NCBI GenBank assembly: GCA_017591395.1
Contig: WEDG01000327.1
Coordinates: 62,001-126,000 of the forward strand
Origin: Schistocephalus solidus
Taxonomy: Eukaryota; Platyhelminthes; Cestoda; Diphyllobothriidea; Diphyllobothriidae
Direction: 5' to 3'
DNA: 64,000 bases
The notes below the pieces were generated by a model that was not told the origin of the DNA, searched no databases, and saw only the letters and a list, made by a program, of their open reading frames with translations. Positions 1 through 13,800 of this stretch are shown here, piece after piece (the stretch's first letter is position 1; every line of letters begins with the position of its first letter). Position numbers and translations under genes: made by a program.

Positions 1-642
1 CCCCTGACGATCGGTTGTTGCGGTTGCAGTGCCCGTCTCGGTCCGTCTTTGATTCCCTCTATGCCCTCTCCCCGCGCATTACTGCCTAGCGCTACTGTGA
101 TTCATTCCGGCCACCTCCGTCTGAGTGGTGGGATTACTTGGCACTTGTTGCGTTGGCTAGCCCCCCCCCGCATCCTGATTCTTAATGCCACAGTGTTCCT
201 CCCGCAAGCAAAAAATTTCCCGCGCAAACGATCACCTCCATCCTCCTTGCCGAATGACCACTCAGACAGTAGCAAGTTTTGAATCACTCACCCTGTGTTA
301 TGCTTTTTCCCGAATCGTAAAGGACTTGTGGTGGTTTATATTTCAGTAAAGAGCTGTTTTCATGTCTCTGTTATCCCTTTATAACACCTAGGGGTTTTCC
401 CACTTGTTTTCCCTTTTAATTGGTTTTCACTCTCATTGGCATTCCTGGGGTGTCTGGAACCGTTTGATAGGCATCACATGACCTCGTAATCTATTTTAAT
501 CTTGCCTTCCCTTTAACTCCTTGCACATTTTTTTGTGCAGACCACTGACCAAACGACAAAGCACCTTCCTTTCTCCGTCTTATAGGGTATGCTAAGTGCC
601 TTACTGGTGCATTATATGAAAATAACCTGCTGCCCTTGTCAA
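1..642. other. Sequence 5' of the microsatellite, nothing recognised
   Basis: Pyrimidine-rich DNA with short open frames on both strands and no convincing splice-bounded exon, repeat or RNA. It may be upstream intron or 5' flank of the teneurin gene. Confidence 0.5.
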
Positions 643-709
<67 letters not shown>

Positions 710-1165
710 GCTGCTACTACTACTGCTACTGCTACTACTGCTACTACTGCTACTGCTACTACTGCTGCTGCTACTACTGCTGCTACTGCTACTGCTACTA
801 CTACTGCTACTACTACTGCTACTGCTGCTACTGCTGCTACTGCTACTGCTACTGCTGCTGCTGCTACTGCTACTGCTACTGCTACTGCTACTGCTACTGC
901 TACTGCTGCTACTACTGACTACTGACTGGGACTGCTACTGCTACTGCTGCTGCTGCTACTGCCACTGCTGGCTTCTGCTACTGCTACTGCTGCTACTGCT
1001 GCTGCTGCGACTACTGCTACTGCTACTGCCACTGCTGCTGCTGCTACTGCTGCTGCTGCTGCTAGATGCTGCTACTGCTGTCTGCTAATGCTGCTACTAC
1101 TGCTGCTGCTACTACTACTACGACTACTACTACTAACTACAACGGCTACTACTAATAATACTACC
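643..1165. repeat. Compound TAC/TGC trinucleotide microsatellite
   Basis: About 520 bp of (TAC)n and (TGC)n in alternating blocks begins with roughly 22 uninterrupted TAC units, decays through mixed TAC/TGC and ends in TAATAATAC. Long open frames across it (poly-Leu, poly-Tyr/Cys) are products of the repeat. It lies 5' of the first candidate exon. Confidence 0.95.
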
Positions 1166-1750
1166 TTTACTGGTACTATCACTACTTTACTAATACCTAG
1201 GGCATTACCAATGGTAGTTCGCGACCTCTGTGAGATTCGAACCGAGATAAATTGTTAATTTGGTGCTGTTGCTGCTGATACTTCACTAATCAAAGGCGAG
1301 GTGATCGGCTTCATCACATAAATATTTTTTCTCTAACCTCGCCACGTCAACAGGGCGCCTTATCGTTAGCTAGTTCGACGTAGACCTTTCCCTTATCAGC
1401 GGATTGTGGTTCTAACTTACCGTTGCTTCCTGCCTTCTCGTAGTCCTTTTTCCTACTCCGACCATCGCTTCGTTAGGTTCGCCGCATGCAACAAACTCAC
1501 TGGCCCGGCCTATTGTTATAACCACCGGTCTATGCTCTGCGTTTCTTGTGTGCATTTAGGAGTGGAAAGGAAATACTGGAGGGAGAAGTGGGAAGGCTTT
1601 CCGTAGGGGGCATTTTTGGTAGCCCTCCTTCCCCTTCCGCAGTCTCTATTCGCTCGCTTTTTGCGTCGTTTCGTCCCCCTTCTTTGTGCGCATTTGGCGT
1701 GTCGCAATCTCGCGACAGGGATTTCCGGCCGCCTGTCACCGTTGCCGCAG

Positions 1751-1801
1751 GTCAATTCCCCATTGATATCCAACCTGAACCCCTGCCAGACCATTTGCCT
1801 G
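1751..1801 (+). CDS. Candidate 51-nt upstream coding exon of the teneurin
   Basis: A 51-nt stretch follows a pyrimidine-containing acceptor ending in CCGCAG and is followed by a weak donor (GGTAGCG). It reads 16 whole codons plus split codons (QFPIDIQPEPLPDHLP). Both ends are in phase 1. The next exon at 2604 begins with two leftover bases before GAG CTA ATG, so the two would join cleanly through a glycine codon. A proline-rich acidic peptide would suit a teneurin cytoplasmic tail. Against it, the donor is poor, the exon is tiny, and the flanking DNA is GC- and pyrimidine-rich with several open frames. Treat it as a lead only. Confidence 0.28.
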
Positions 1802-4800
1802 GTAGCGCAGCCTTCTACACTCGTCCGCGCGCCGCCCCACTTCGCCTGCCTTCACCCACCCCTAATCGACATTCCTTCCACCCCGATTTCTACCCTAATT
1901 TTTGCTGAACGTTGGATATGAGGTCAAGTCTGAGATAAGTGGGAAAATATATTGTTTCCTCCGGAGGTATTTACCCCCCTACGGTGACCGTTTCTGTATT
2001 TTGGTCGTCGGCAGCCGGCCTCATCCCAACTCGGGGTTAGGAATACCAGGAGTTTGATTCAGCTGTTCATGGGTTAGATGTTCTACCGGTGTGGTTACGG
2101 TCTCACACCCTGTCGCCTGCAGTTGGGAATACTTATTGGTGTGCAAAATACGCTTGTCGATTTGGCCTGATTTCAAAGCCGACTACATGCGGCTCTTTTT
2201 GTTTTGTCGCTCAGCCGAGTGATGGCCTACTGGTCTTATTTTTATGTTAGTTTGGAATCATTTTCTCGGTCAATCAGATTGTGCTTTAGAATTTTCCCTA
2301 TTGTCCGTTTTTTTCTAGTTTTCGGCGACTTTACTCGTATCCTCTGGTGTCTCACCTCTATGTACGCTTTTTAACCACTTAAGTCGTCGTCTCTAGTCTG
2401 CGGATTGGTGTCAAAGTTTCACTTTTTTGTTGTACTTATTCAGGACCTTCTTCAACGACGTGCAGTTTTCCCCAATGGAAAAATATTCACCGACAAATTA
2501 ACAGATTTTTCTAGTCTTTGCCTTACGTTGAGAAGTAAGCGCGTTAAGGGCTTCTCTCTCTCTCTCTCTCTAACTTCTGATTGTTTATTCTATGTTTAAA
2601 CAGGAGAGCTAATGAACACAAACGCCGCCTCTCAACAATTCTTCCAATTACGACAAGCGTCCCAACTGCAGCAGCACCTTACAGCTGGCACTGGTATTCC
2701 GCTCGGCGGGGTTCCTGTTGGCGGTCCCTACTTTCAGGTGGGTATCCTTCATTATAAATATCAGCTATCGTTTATACTGAGAACAGGAAGAAGATTCTGC
2801 ATTAACTGGAGGAAAAAAGTTTTGTCATTTGAGCTTCCGGACACACGATTAGAGACCTGGTTATAGTTCATGCATCTGCAACGGCCATGACCGCAGATGA
2901 CATAGAGCAGGGGTTGTATGCCGGTGAATTGCATCACAGTGTGCTAGATTTGCTAAATATCGGCTGAGTTCTCTTCTCAAGGCTATCGTATTTGGGACTG
3001 AAGATGGTTCGTGAGCTCTCCGGTTGATATCGCACCAATCCCGCATCCTGTGCGAGCCGCACCGCGCGTGGCAACCCCTCCCCCTTGCGGCCAAAACAGG
3101 ATTTCGCCGAGAGAAGAGTCACTCCGGACTCCCTCCTGGTTTTACCGTCAGTCGAATAGGTTATTGGGGCGTGGCTGCTCTGTGCATTACAGATTCCCAA
3201 AGTTTCCTCCATGACCTTCGTGCCTGAGAAGTCCTCCTCTTCCTCCTCCAGCATTTTGTAACGAGCTCTCCTTGATCAGAACCTGCAAATGAAACGCAGG
3301 TGAATTCCTCCCTGTGTTTCTGTACTTTGGAAGGCCAACACCGCATTTAGGATGGTTTTATACTCTATAACCCTCCTTAATACAAGTCAGTTGCTGCAAA
3401 GAAGTCGGCTAAATGCACGTGGTAATCTGTTCCTCTGCCGATGTAAACTGTCATGACCAGGTTTTGGTGGTGATTCGCGTGAAAGTGGAGCGAAAATCAG
3501 GATGACTGGCGAAAATTTTGGTATTGCTCGCTCTTCCAATTTCTATCTACGGGAATAAATTAAGATTGGATTCTGTGACTGACCTTCAGGTCACGCCTCA
3601 ATCTCTTCGCTTCGGTGGTTTTCATTCCTCCATATCGCACAGATTATATGGCAACACCGTTTGAGAAGGAAGCCATTTAGCCTGACTGGCCAAGAAATTG
3701 GTTATGCTGTAAGTAGGTGTGGTAATGTTTTCGAAGGCGCGTGAAACGGATCACTGCGAGGAAGGTTTGCAGGATGTCCGATCCTCCTCGTTCTCATCCA
3801 GTTCCAGTAACAGGATTAAGTCTTATCAACTGGTAAAGAGATAAGGTATAGCTAGTACCGGATCGTGAGTTTTGCCGCGACCCACGTATTCAGCACATTT
3901 CTGATTCTTGTCTTCAGCTGAACGTGATCTCGTACGCTACGAAAATCCCGTCCGAGTAAATTTCGGGCGCTCAAGGGCGCTTCAAATCTCCTTCTACGAA
4001 GGAAGTATCGTTTACGGCTGTTCTACTTCTTTTATTTTGCTGTTTTTGCTACTGTGGTGGATTCTTGTCTTTTGTGGGGAATTCCGATCGCTGTCGGCCG
4101 CCCAAATGGGGGTTTAAGCCAGTTATTTTTCCCTAGCTAGTCCTTTAATGACAGACGGACTGGGAATATTGCCTTCGGTACGTGGTTCTGTTTTCCTTCG
4201 CTGACGCGACTTTGGTTCGGTCTACCGCTCTCTGCTTCGTCTCCTTCTGTTGTTCTTTCCCGCTGATTGATTGTTCTGGTTGGGCGTCTTCCCCCATCCC
4301 ACCCTGTGGTTTCGAGGTGGATAAATCAGATCCTCCTTTTGCCTCTGCGGAGAGGGATTGCGCATACTTTATTGGCCTTTATACTATCGGCCAATACTTT
4401 TGTACACTTGGCCTCACCTTACGGCTATCCTTTGATCTAACCGTCGCTTTTCTGCCCATGCAAATTCTCAAGTATGCATATGTGTCTACTTGGCATATGG
4501 ACACGTCTTCATGTCTCATCCCGCCTGCACTTTGTCCATTGTGACCCGCAGTGCGTTTTTTCGTCCAACTAGCAGCAGGAGGAGTCAGTCAAAAGGCAAC
4601 GTTCAGCGGCTTCTTCTCAACCTGGCCCTTTGGCCATTATAACCGATATGCTATCCGGGTGCGTGGAGTGTAGTTCCTTTCGGTTGAGCGATCAGTGCGT
4701 TTAACAGCCGAGAAAGCTGGGCAAAGAGCCAGGACACCGCCACCTCCTGTCAAGATGGCCGATTAATGAGGGAAGGGAGAGGTAGGTGCTGCCCCAGACT

Positions 4801-7800
4801 CTTCCGGCCTCATGTAAGTTTGTGCAAATCCGTACTGCGCTCCCAGGAGTAGCGGTGGAGTACAATGTACGAATGGCCATGCCCATCGATCCCCAATAAG
4901 CCCAACTGGCCTAACCGTTGATGCCGAAGGACTTTCCGGGAAAAACAGAGGGAGTTTGCATCCAGAACTGGCTGGGTGTCTGGGGTTTTCTGGCGAGCGG
5001 CAGTAACTAAAAAACTACAACTGTCAGCGTCTGAATTTTTTCACCCAATTATTTTGGTGGGGTCTGAGTCCAACAGCTCCATTCTTGAGGAACATTAAGT
5101 GAATTTTGACGGAGAAACTGCTGGTTATTTTAGTTTTGTGTCCCAGTAATTGCCAGATTGATTTTACAGACTGAAGTCTAGGAAGCATAGAGCCGAAAAA
5201 AACGGTGAATGTCCGCTTCTCCTTCAGACCGGTTTTCGCCAGTCCCACAGAAACATTCTCTCTAGCATGTTTCTGTCTTGCGGAATGGCGTAATGAAATC
5301 GTCTGTCGACTCTTACTGCTCTCACTTCACCCCTTTGGAACAAGACTAATATGTAACCTTCGTACACAACGAGCCCTACACCTTATTCTTAAGTACTGTC
5401 CTAAATTGCAACTCCGATGGTTGCTGCTTCTCTATTTGGATCAACCATGCTGTCCAAAACTTTTAATCTCTATTGTATACGTACATCCTCATATCCGTTC
5501 TCATGCAGGAACCATAAACTTGCACAAACCACGTTAACCATCAAGGGTTTCTCTCTTCTCCGTCGATTCTTGAACTCGTTTTTCGACTGTCTCCTTAAGA
5601 CGGCTCTTAGTGTTCAATTCACTAGTATCTGGATCACCCGGATGTTGACATTTTAGCAGTCTATCATAGTAACTTCGACTTGTCTGCTTGCACTGTCAGC
5701 GCCGAACTAGTTTTATGATTTCACCTGCTTGTCTCACTTGTCGACCATCAGTCGCTCAGCAAAGCCCGTAATTAATGTGTCCGCAACTGTGACTCTCGAG
5801 CCAGCCCTACCAACGATAGCAGCAAATTAGCTGTAACCAAGTTGACTTGCTTTTAAATTTCGCGTTTTGCCAGCTTACGATCAAAACGTGGCCGACGGAC
5901 GACGGCGTAGGAGTCGAAAGTGGCCCTTACGATCTGTCCCTCATTTATATACCATATATTTCGAACGAAATACAGCGATACCATCCGTAGTTAGCCTAAA
6001 TAACAGTTGCTCGCTTGCGTGATGATGGTCCACCCGTCATAACTAATTATAACCGCCTTCCCAGGTCTGTGTCTGTTGTCTTTGGCCTTCGTCAAGGCAG
6101 ATGTAAACGTGTCTGATGGGTATTTCCCTAGCTCTGAGTAGGGGAAAAGGTAGGGATGTTGCTTATGCTGTTTTTGATGGGCAGAAAACAGCCATTGGAA
6201 ACTTAAGAAATCCAAATTAACCTCGGATAGTTGGGCAGGTTTAGACGACGAGTTTTGGTAGGTGATGCGGCAGTTGCAGTTGGGAGCTGCGCCCGTGCGT
6301 CCAGGTTTTCTGGTCGCCATCGTCAAAACTCCATACAGTGTGGCCCCTGGCTCTTAGCGAGTACCTGTGCTGTCAATATGGTTAAACTCGTAACCCCTAA
6401 AAATGGCGCAGACGCCGACAGGGTAAGCGAGTTCCTATGGTCAGGTCATTGCTGGTTCGAGTTCGATGGGCAGTTTCCGAAGTCGAGCCGTGGCGGCTGA
6501 GTTGAAGTAAGAGTGCGTGTGGAGGTGGACACACCCGCAAGCAAGATGCACCTCTTACTGCACTTCCGTTTCCACGTTTACATTTGCTGAAAATAGTAAT
6601 GCTGATTCGGTTGCGTAGATTTGGCAGCATTTACGGATTCTTTTTTATAAGTCGTGACATTAACCCTACTAAATGATAGAGGACACTCCTGGAATGTCAA
6701 GCCGACGAGACGGTCCTACCTACTGGCATTAAACTTTTAGCCACGGATTTCTTCACCAGTCCCTCCCCGTTATCCGCATGTCTTGGCAGGGATGGTGTGA
6801 TGCTAGTGCCTCGTCGGTTCTGTTGTAATTTATATATCGAGTTTGTAGGCGTTCCTCCTTGACCTGCTGACATCGACCTCCATCCCTTTCGTCGTAAACT
6901 ATTTGTGGTATCTTTCAGTTGCTTATAATCTTTCAAGTTAGGGAAATGAATCGCAAAAATAGCCATAATTACTGTCCACTGAAAGCAAATATGCGTTTTT
7001 TTGTTGCGTGCGTCGTGAATGAGTGTCCAACCTGCCCCCCCCCGTCCTAGGGCATGTGCCACAAATCATAAAATGCTTCTTTTGCGAATCTCTTTCCACA
7101 CTTTATGACCCCTCAGTGTGCGGGGGTGCGTCCATCGCTGATGCACGTGGCACGCGTTAACGAGAGGCTTCCCGCCAGAGAAGAGGGAAGGAGGTCAGTC
7201 GAGCCCGGAACCAGCGCTTAGTCCCTTCACCGTGAATGATCAACCTATCTCGAGACGTTAAAGATCTTGATATAAAGTGTTACCAACTGGCAAGATAATT
7301 CGTAGTGTTGCCTTAAGCGTACTCAAACTCATTTACTCAGGGGGTGCAACATCTGCTGGCTGGCTGATGATGGCTAATAAGCCGGAAATGATCATTCAGT
7401 TTCCCTTGTCTTTGTCAATAATGTTTTTATGCGCATCATACTAACCGCCGTGCGGCTGCTGGCGAGGCTCGAGAGTGAGCTTCAAGACAACGGGACGAGT
7501 GAGTCGGGGAGCTGACCGATGAGCGCCCATCTACCACCCTTCTTTCTCTTTAGAGTTGAGGGCTAGTATGTGAGTGGTACGTGTAGGCCTCCAAAACCCT
7601 CACCGATGCTAAGGCTTGACTCTGCCTCATAATTTGATATGATCAAGTAGCTGAACGCATTATTACTTTTGCCGCTGTTATCATCTGATGCTGCCGAGGC
7701 CTCTGATTCATTTTTCTTTCCGCCACAACTCCCATGCTCTGACCTCTATGCCTGCCCAGCTCTGTATCTTTTATGTATCGGTCTATACTTCGGCTAGTGT

Positions 7801-10800
7801 TTGGGATAGCTCCCTGTGGATTCGAGTAGGAGGACGTTTGGGTTAGGAAGCAACTGTCTATCAACCCCCTCTGGTGTACATCTCTAACTGACTCGCAACA
7901 GAAAACACAGCATTCCATTTTCTCTAGCCCTCTGTTTGCGTTAGCTGTCTACTTCTGAATTGAGGAGGAGGAAGGAGGATCACGTCCCAGCGGTACTGTC
8001 TTTCATCGACGCGTTTGTCTAACCATCCCATGGCTATGCATTGACGGTTTTCGGCAGAGGCCTCGAGGAATTTAGGGGTACCATTACTTCACCCCACCCC
8101 TGCACTTAGATATCACCTGCTGTTCCACAAGGCCGTACTCTGTACCCTAATAACTGCTTCGACAGGCAGATTAAACCATATCAGATGGTTAGTGTGTCTC
8201 CATCCCTAGTAATCTGTGCATTAATAGTCACCTCTCCTCCCCAAAACCGCAATTCCTACTGATAGGATTACGTGTAACCCCACAGGCAACTTGGACTATT
8301 TGTATGTGTCCTCCCGCAATACCGAAGTTGTGATCTCTATCTAAATTCTGCAGCCGTCTGGGATGATTAAAGTGCCCTATTTAAGGATACACTGCTTACT
8401 CGCTCGCTGGGTAACGGAAATGAAGAAATGGGCTAAAGTGTTCTTGCAATCATTCCGCCGGCAAGCTGGTCATGTCATTTAGATCTCATGCGCTCAAAAA
8501 ATACTCGCGTCGGCAGCGTCAACACCCGTCCCATCCTCTAAGTCCTCCGCCCTCCGTCGCTCCCTACAGTGAGCAGAGATGCCCCTCTCCCACTTAATTA
8601 AATAGGAGCTTGTCACGTCTTTTCGGAATGGACGTTCAAAACCAGAAGGCTGAGACCCTGGAGTCGCCTTCGTCAGCAAAACCGACATCGTGAGAGAACT
8701 GGCTAGTCTCCCTCAGGGGGATCAGCGAATGTCTCATGAACGTGACAATTCCGACTCTTACGATCATCAGCGCCCAGACTCCCCTTAATGAAACTCCATG
8801 GCCGTGAAAGAGACGTGCCGTGAGTATATACAGATTCTCTTGACTCTGTGAAAGCCATGTGCCAACATGGGTCACGCTATATAGGAGGGAGTCGGCAGCT
8901 ACAATGGCAACCTTCTGCATATACCTAGCACGGTTTCCAGTGCTACCATAGCGTGATTCTTATCTTCGTTTTTTGTTCCTACTTCGGCATATCGTTAAAA
9001 ATGTTTTTATGAGAGTTTTATATTAAAGTGGTGCACAGTGAAAAGTGGCTTCCTATTATCTCCTCTGACATGGTCTCTTAGTAGATGAGAAATCTTGTCA
9101 CAAATGCGGTGTGCCGGTGAAGTTCACAAACAAGAAGGTCCATGGACAGGATGTATCGGTATGGAGGTCCAGAGGAAGGGGTTGCCAGTCTGCTATCAAG
9201 GTGAATGAATTCCTCCATTATCGTGATTTGAACGGAAGATTCGATTGTAATGTGAAGCTCTGTACGATTTTAGTTCATCTATAGAGCAACAGAATGCCAC
9301 CGGAAGAGGGGCCAAAGTTTACTGGCTGATCCCCAAGAACTGTGGTTGACTGGTTTAATTACTACTGGGAAGTCACTCCGAAATAGTATCTGTTGCTAGG
9401 AGAGGATAGCTTGATGGAATACTGGAAAATCCACTGCAAATCGATGAGGCCAGATTTGCAGAGCGCCGTAACTACAATTGTGGCCATCTTTTAGGTGGAG
9501 ATGCGCTTGCCGAAGGAAACGCTACCGATACAGTGCAGCTTATCAAAACCATGGCTCATGCATTGATGGTTCACGGGTCTTTGGATTGTGAAGAAGAAGA
9601 AGAAGAAGAAGAAAGAAAGAAAAGAAAAGAAAAAAAGAAGGTTGTTCGTTCGCCGAATAAAACCATGATTCCGGTGAACGAATAACCTCCGGCTTCTTCT
9701 TTCTTTCTTTTCTTCTTCTTTTTCTTCACCTAGCTGAAATGTGAACTTTCGCCTCTATTATTTGGATTGTGTCAGGGTACCGACGTTAGTTACTTTTACA
9801 TATACAAGCGAGATACAACGACATTAATTCCCACCATTAAAAGTGAAGTAGAAACAGATTTACCAATGCATTCGACCAAATGATCAGCTTGTCGGCGACT
9901 TAATCGGGCCGGGTACGATCACAAAACTGTCAGTCATCAGGGAAATTGTGTTGATCCGAATACAGATGCGCGCACCCAGCAAATCGACAGGACTGAGATA
10001 GACAAAAGAATTGAGATTTGAGCGAAAATTCGTGGGGTTCGACAGCACTTGCATCTAGGGGCACTTGGATGAGCAATGTTGGCATGTTTTGAAAGGAGAT
10101 GAAGACCACTTCGTAGCAATCCAAGGCGATATTGAAAGAGTATTTGTTGCTTAATTGTTGTTATTCATTAACTTTGCTTTAATTTTAGCAATAAATAGGA
10201 ATTATTTAAAATTTTATTCTCATTTTTGACCATTAGGATAGGAATCACGATATAGTAGGACACAGATGATAGGAATCACGCAATATTACCACGCACTGTT
10301 CTTCTTACCGGGACCGTCTGCCTTCTTATCCGAGAAAAGTCAACTTTTGTATGCCCTCGTCTCATTACTGGCACTTGTTAGGTCACGCAGATGTCAGTCG
10401 AAGAAGCTGCGTGCGGGTCCGACTGCTGGATGGAGCGGCGAATTGTCTTCTGAAAGAGGGTGCTGCAACTCCACTGTCACTGACAACGGTCTCGGAGTAA
10501 GGAAACACCCTTGCCCCGGAAACGCATGAACGCAGATTTATTTTCAGCAACCAAGGGGCCCTCAATATGAAATGACGACAACTTCTACAGTAGTAGGCCG
10601 CTGTTAAGAATTAATAAACAAAACTGCGTCATGCCGTTCATGCCACTTTGTTCTAAATTCTCGGATGTACGCGTCGGCATCACTAGGGCTAGTTTGTCGG
10701 CAGTAATGCGGAAGTTCAACTTCTTCCCTCTGGACAAAACCGGTTGTGCCAAAAACAAGATACCCTTAGATAAATTCGCACTGTCGTCTGATACCTGTGC

Positions 10801-13800
10801 AGCGGATGCCGAATGACATGCAAGGTGACTGGCTGCCTTGCAAAATGCACAGTCCGCGGTAATATGGGGGTTATCCTCGAGACAATCAAAGCAGTTCAGT
10901 ACCCGTCATCGCAGGGAACTGCGCTACTGTCCAGATCGGACGGTTCCGCCCTGCTGTTGGAACCACAGACATGGCTTCTTCTGTCTACAAACTATGCGGA
11001 AACCATAAGCAAACATCCGCAAGTGCTGACGTTTAAGGTCCACTACGCTGTGCAGGAAACAAGCAGAACCGTGTAACAGATGCAGGTTAACAATTCTCTG
11101 GTCGTCGCGTCAACTCGTGGAGAATCTTACCTCATACATCGGAAGGGTCAAATCTCGCGGGATTTTCGCGAGATGTTCACTCGTGTGAACGCAAAGGAAA
11201 ACGGCAAATCAGCGAAGCACGCAAATGAATTTAACTCCTCATTGCTGTTGACCGAATATTCGCCCGTATTCATCCCAATCGTTTGAAATCATGCCTCTAA
11301 CAGGAGCTCTTTTCTGAAATGCGATTCGGAAAATCCCTATGGACCATCGACACTATCTTTGCGTCGCACCAACTTCAAGTGTTGAAAATCACAGAACTAC
11401 GCTAATAACACTGTGTTTGCTTTAATCATGGAATATCGTACTGAGATTCGAATTTCTCAGGGGTTTCACGTAATCATGGAATATCGTACTGAGATTCGAA
11501 TTTCTCAGGGGTTTCACGTAAATGCTCAGACAATTTTACTGTTCTCTGTTGACGCGTATCATGGGCATTTATCCAATCCTAGAATCATTTGCAGTGATTA
11601 AAGCGGCGCATGTAGGGACAGTACCAAATTTTCTCAGTTCTGACCTCGCATTTGCCCCCCTGGGAATCCATCGTAGTACGATTGGCTGCAGCCCTTTAAG
11701 AATACCTTTTATGCCCTTCTTCCCTGCCCAGATCATACTGACATCGCATGGGCCAATTCGGTCCAGGCTCCTGTAAGAACACATCGGTAAAATAACAGCC
11801 TAGACCTCCCATAAACCATTTTGCACACACAGACCCATGACAGTTCGACCGTCGTTACCGAGGATGTCTACCGTTTGCACCACTGCAGGGTGGGCGCAGG
11901 GACAGTGACTTACACTTGAATTCGTTTATAGTAAGAGTAGACGTGCGCGGAATCTACCAAACTCTTCATTCGCCCACCCGTGCCCAGTATCACGACAGAG
12001 TCAAGAAGACTGGAGAAAGTGTCGTAGCAAAGCGACTGGTGCGGCGTGATCCTGTGCCTATGCGTGCGAACATTAACGCCTGTCGTGCGCTGAGGCGGCC
12101 CCGGTGGTGTTCCATGGCATCATCTTCCTGGTCCTTTTTATGGGCTCTTCATGGAGCTCGCCTATATCAGCAGTGGGGTTTCTAACTTCTGAATTTCTTA
12201 ATCCTTTCGAAAAAAGTACCTGCCAGTATGAATGCATTAGAGTTTCCCTCGCACTTATATCTTTTTGAAATTCTCTGTGGAAATGAATTCGAGGCAGGTT
12301 TCCCCAATTATTGTTTTACCTATTAGCCTCCGGACTAGTTATTGCCGGACAGCCAGTTTAAATTTAAACTTTTTCCCTACTTTGAAAGTTTAGTGACCGT
12401 AAATATTTATAAAACCACATGTAGATAATCGTTTCAGATCTATTCTGTTCTCGGTTGGGTTTGTTAGCTTTTGCCTGTAGATCTGACTGCCTTTATCACT
12501 AAAACTGGTCCGCTAGGATTCTGTCGAAGTATTTGGATTCGAAACTGGCATCCAGTCGACCACTCGATTCTCTTGAACTTCGCACTTTAATTCAATCAAA
12601 GTATTCTGTCATCATGATTAAAATAGTTCAAGTACTTCATACTTGTCAAGGCGTGCTCTCGTCCGTGCCATCAGGTAATACCTTTTGCTTCTGATAACAA
12701 CCGATAAGTAGTCATCGTCGTAGGTTTAGGAGCATTGACGCATGATCTTCTGGTGAACGAGCAGCCCTACCTTTTGAATACACAACCCTGATAACCATAT
12801 AGTACGCACGTTTTCACCGTCCAACCATTCTTAGGTACGTTATTCGGGGCATGTGTTTGACCAACGGTGTACTACGAGCTGATAATCCACTCCTTGGGGA
12901 ACAAGCTTGTGGGTCTGGAAGATTTGGTAGTTGGGCCTGCCGACCATTAGTTGACCTATAGCCTGCGTTAAACGTTTTGGCTAAAGTCCGGCTTGTTTGT
13001 GGAGAGGAACTACCTACGACAGTTCTACCGTCGTAGTCCGAAAATTTCCACCGTATACTCCACAGAAGGATGGTGCAGGAACGGGGACTTCCGCGTGCAT
13101 CAGTTTTAAGTGATAGTAGTCTTGCGCTGCAGCTACCGCATTATCTTCTCCTCCCCCACTTGAGCCCGGTGTCATGACCGAGTCAAGAAGACCGAAGGCG
13201 GGAGAGGACGTCGGTTACTGGCGCGATCGGAGCCGCCCCGTCACACCTGGCTCGGATCCCACGGAGTGGGAGTGCCATAAAGGCCACATTAAGAAGGAGC
13301 CATTGCAGCCTGACTCTCAGTCAGCCACTCCACACAAAAACACACATTGGGTTGACCACGCGGTCCGAGTTATCCCGTCAGTTGGCAACCTCCCAAGCCA
13401 CGGCTTTTAGCGCACCGTGATAGTTTCAAGCGTGTCAGATTGTTTATAGTGAGAAACATGCACTGAGCCGTCGACCTCACTTTCTCCCCCACACCTACAA
13501 TCAGACCACCATCCGAGCCGGTCAGTTGTCTGGTGTGGAAGTGGGCGCAGCTGCTGGTAACCTCGTCTACGCGTACTACCACACACTTGACACGCCCACG
13601 ATGGAAATGGGGAGGACGAAATGACCGGTTAGTCGCTGCACCCAAACGGCTCGTGCGAATCTTGCCACTGTAACATTTACTGGGTGTGGGAAGGTGGAGG
13701 CCGATGCTGTGCGCGAGTTTTCACCACCTCACCCCCACGTGTATGGCGCACGAAAGCAGGCGGCTTTTATGTCCTTTTGGCCATTCGCCCGATAAATTCA

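Noticed and set aside
589..1088. Open frames of 109 and 150 codons (poly-Tyr/Cys and poly-Leu)
   Set aside because: They are translations of the TAC/TGC microsatellite and have no other protein features.
10813..11286. Adjacent open frames of 87 and 68 codons as a possible small gene
   Set aside because: There is no recognisable motif, no splice evidence, and no stop-free join between them; chance frames remain likely.
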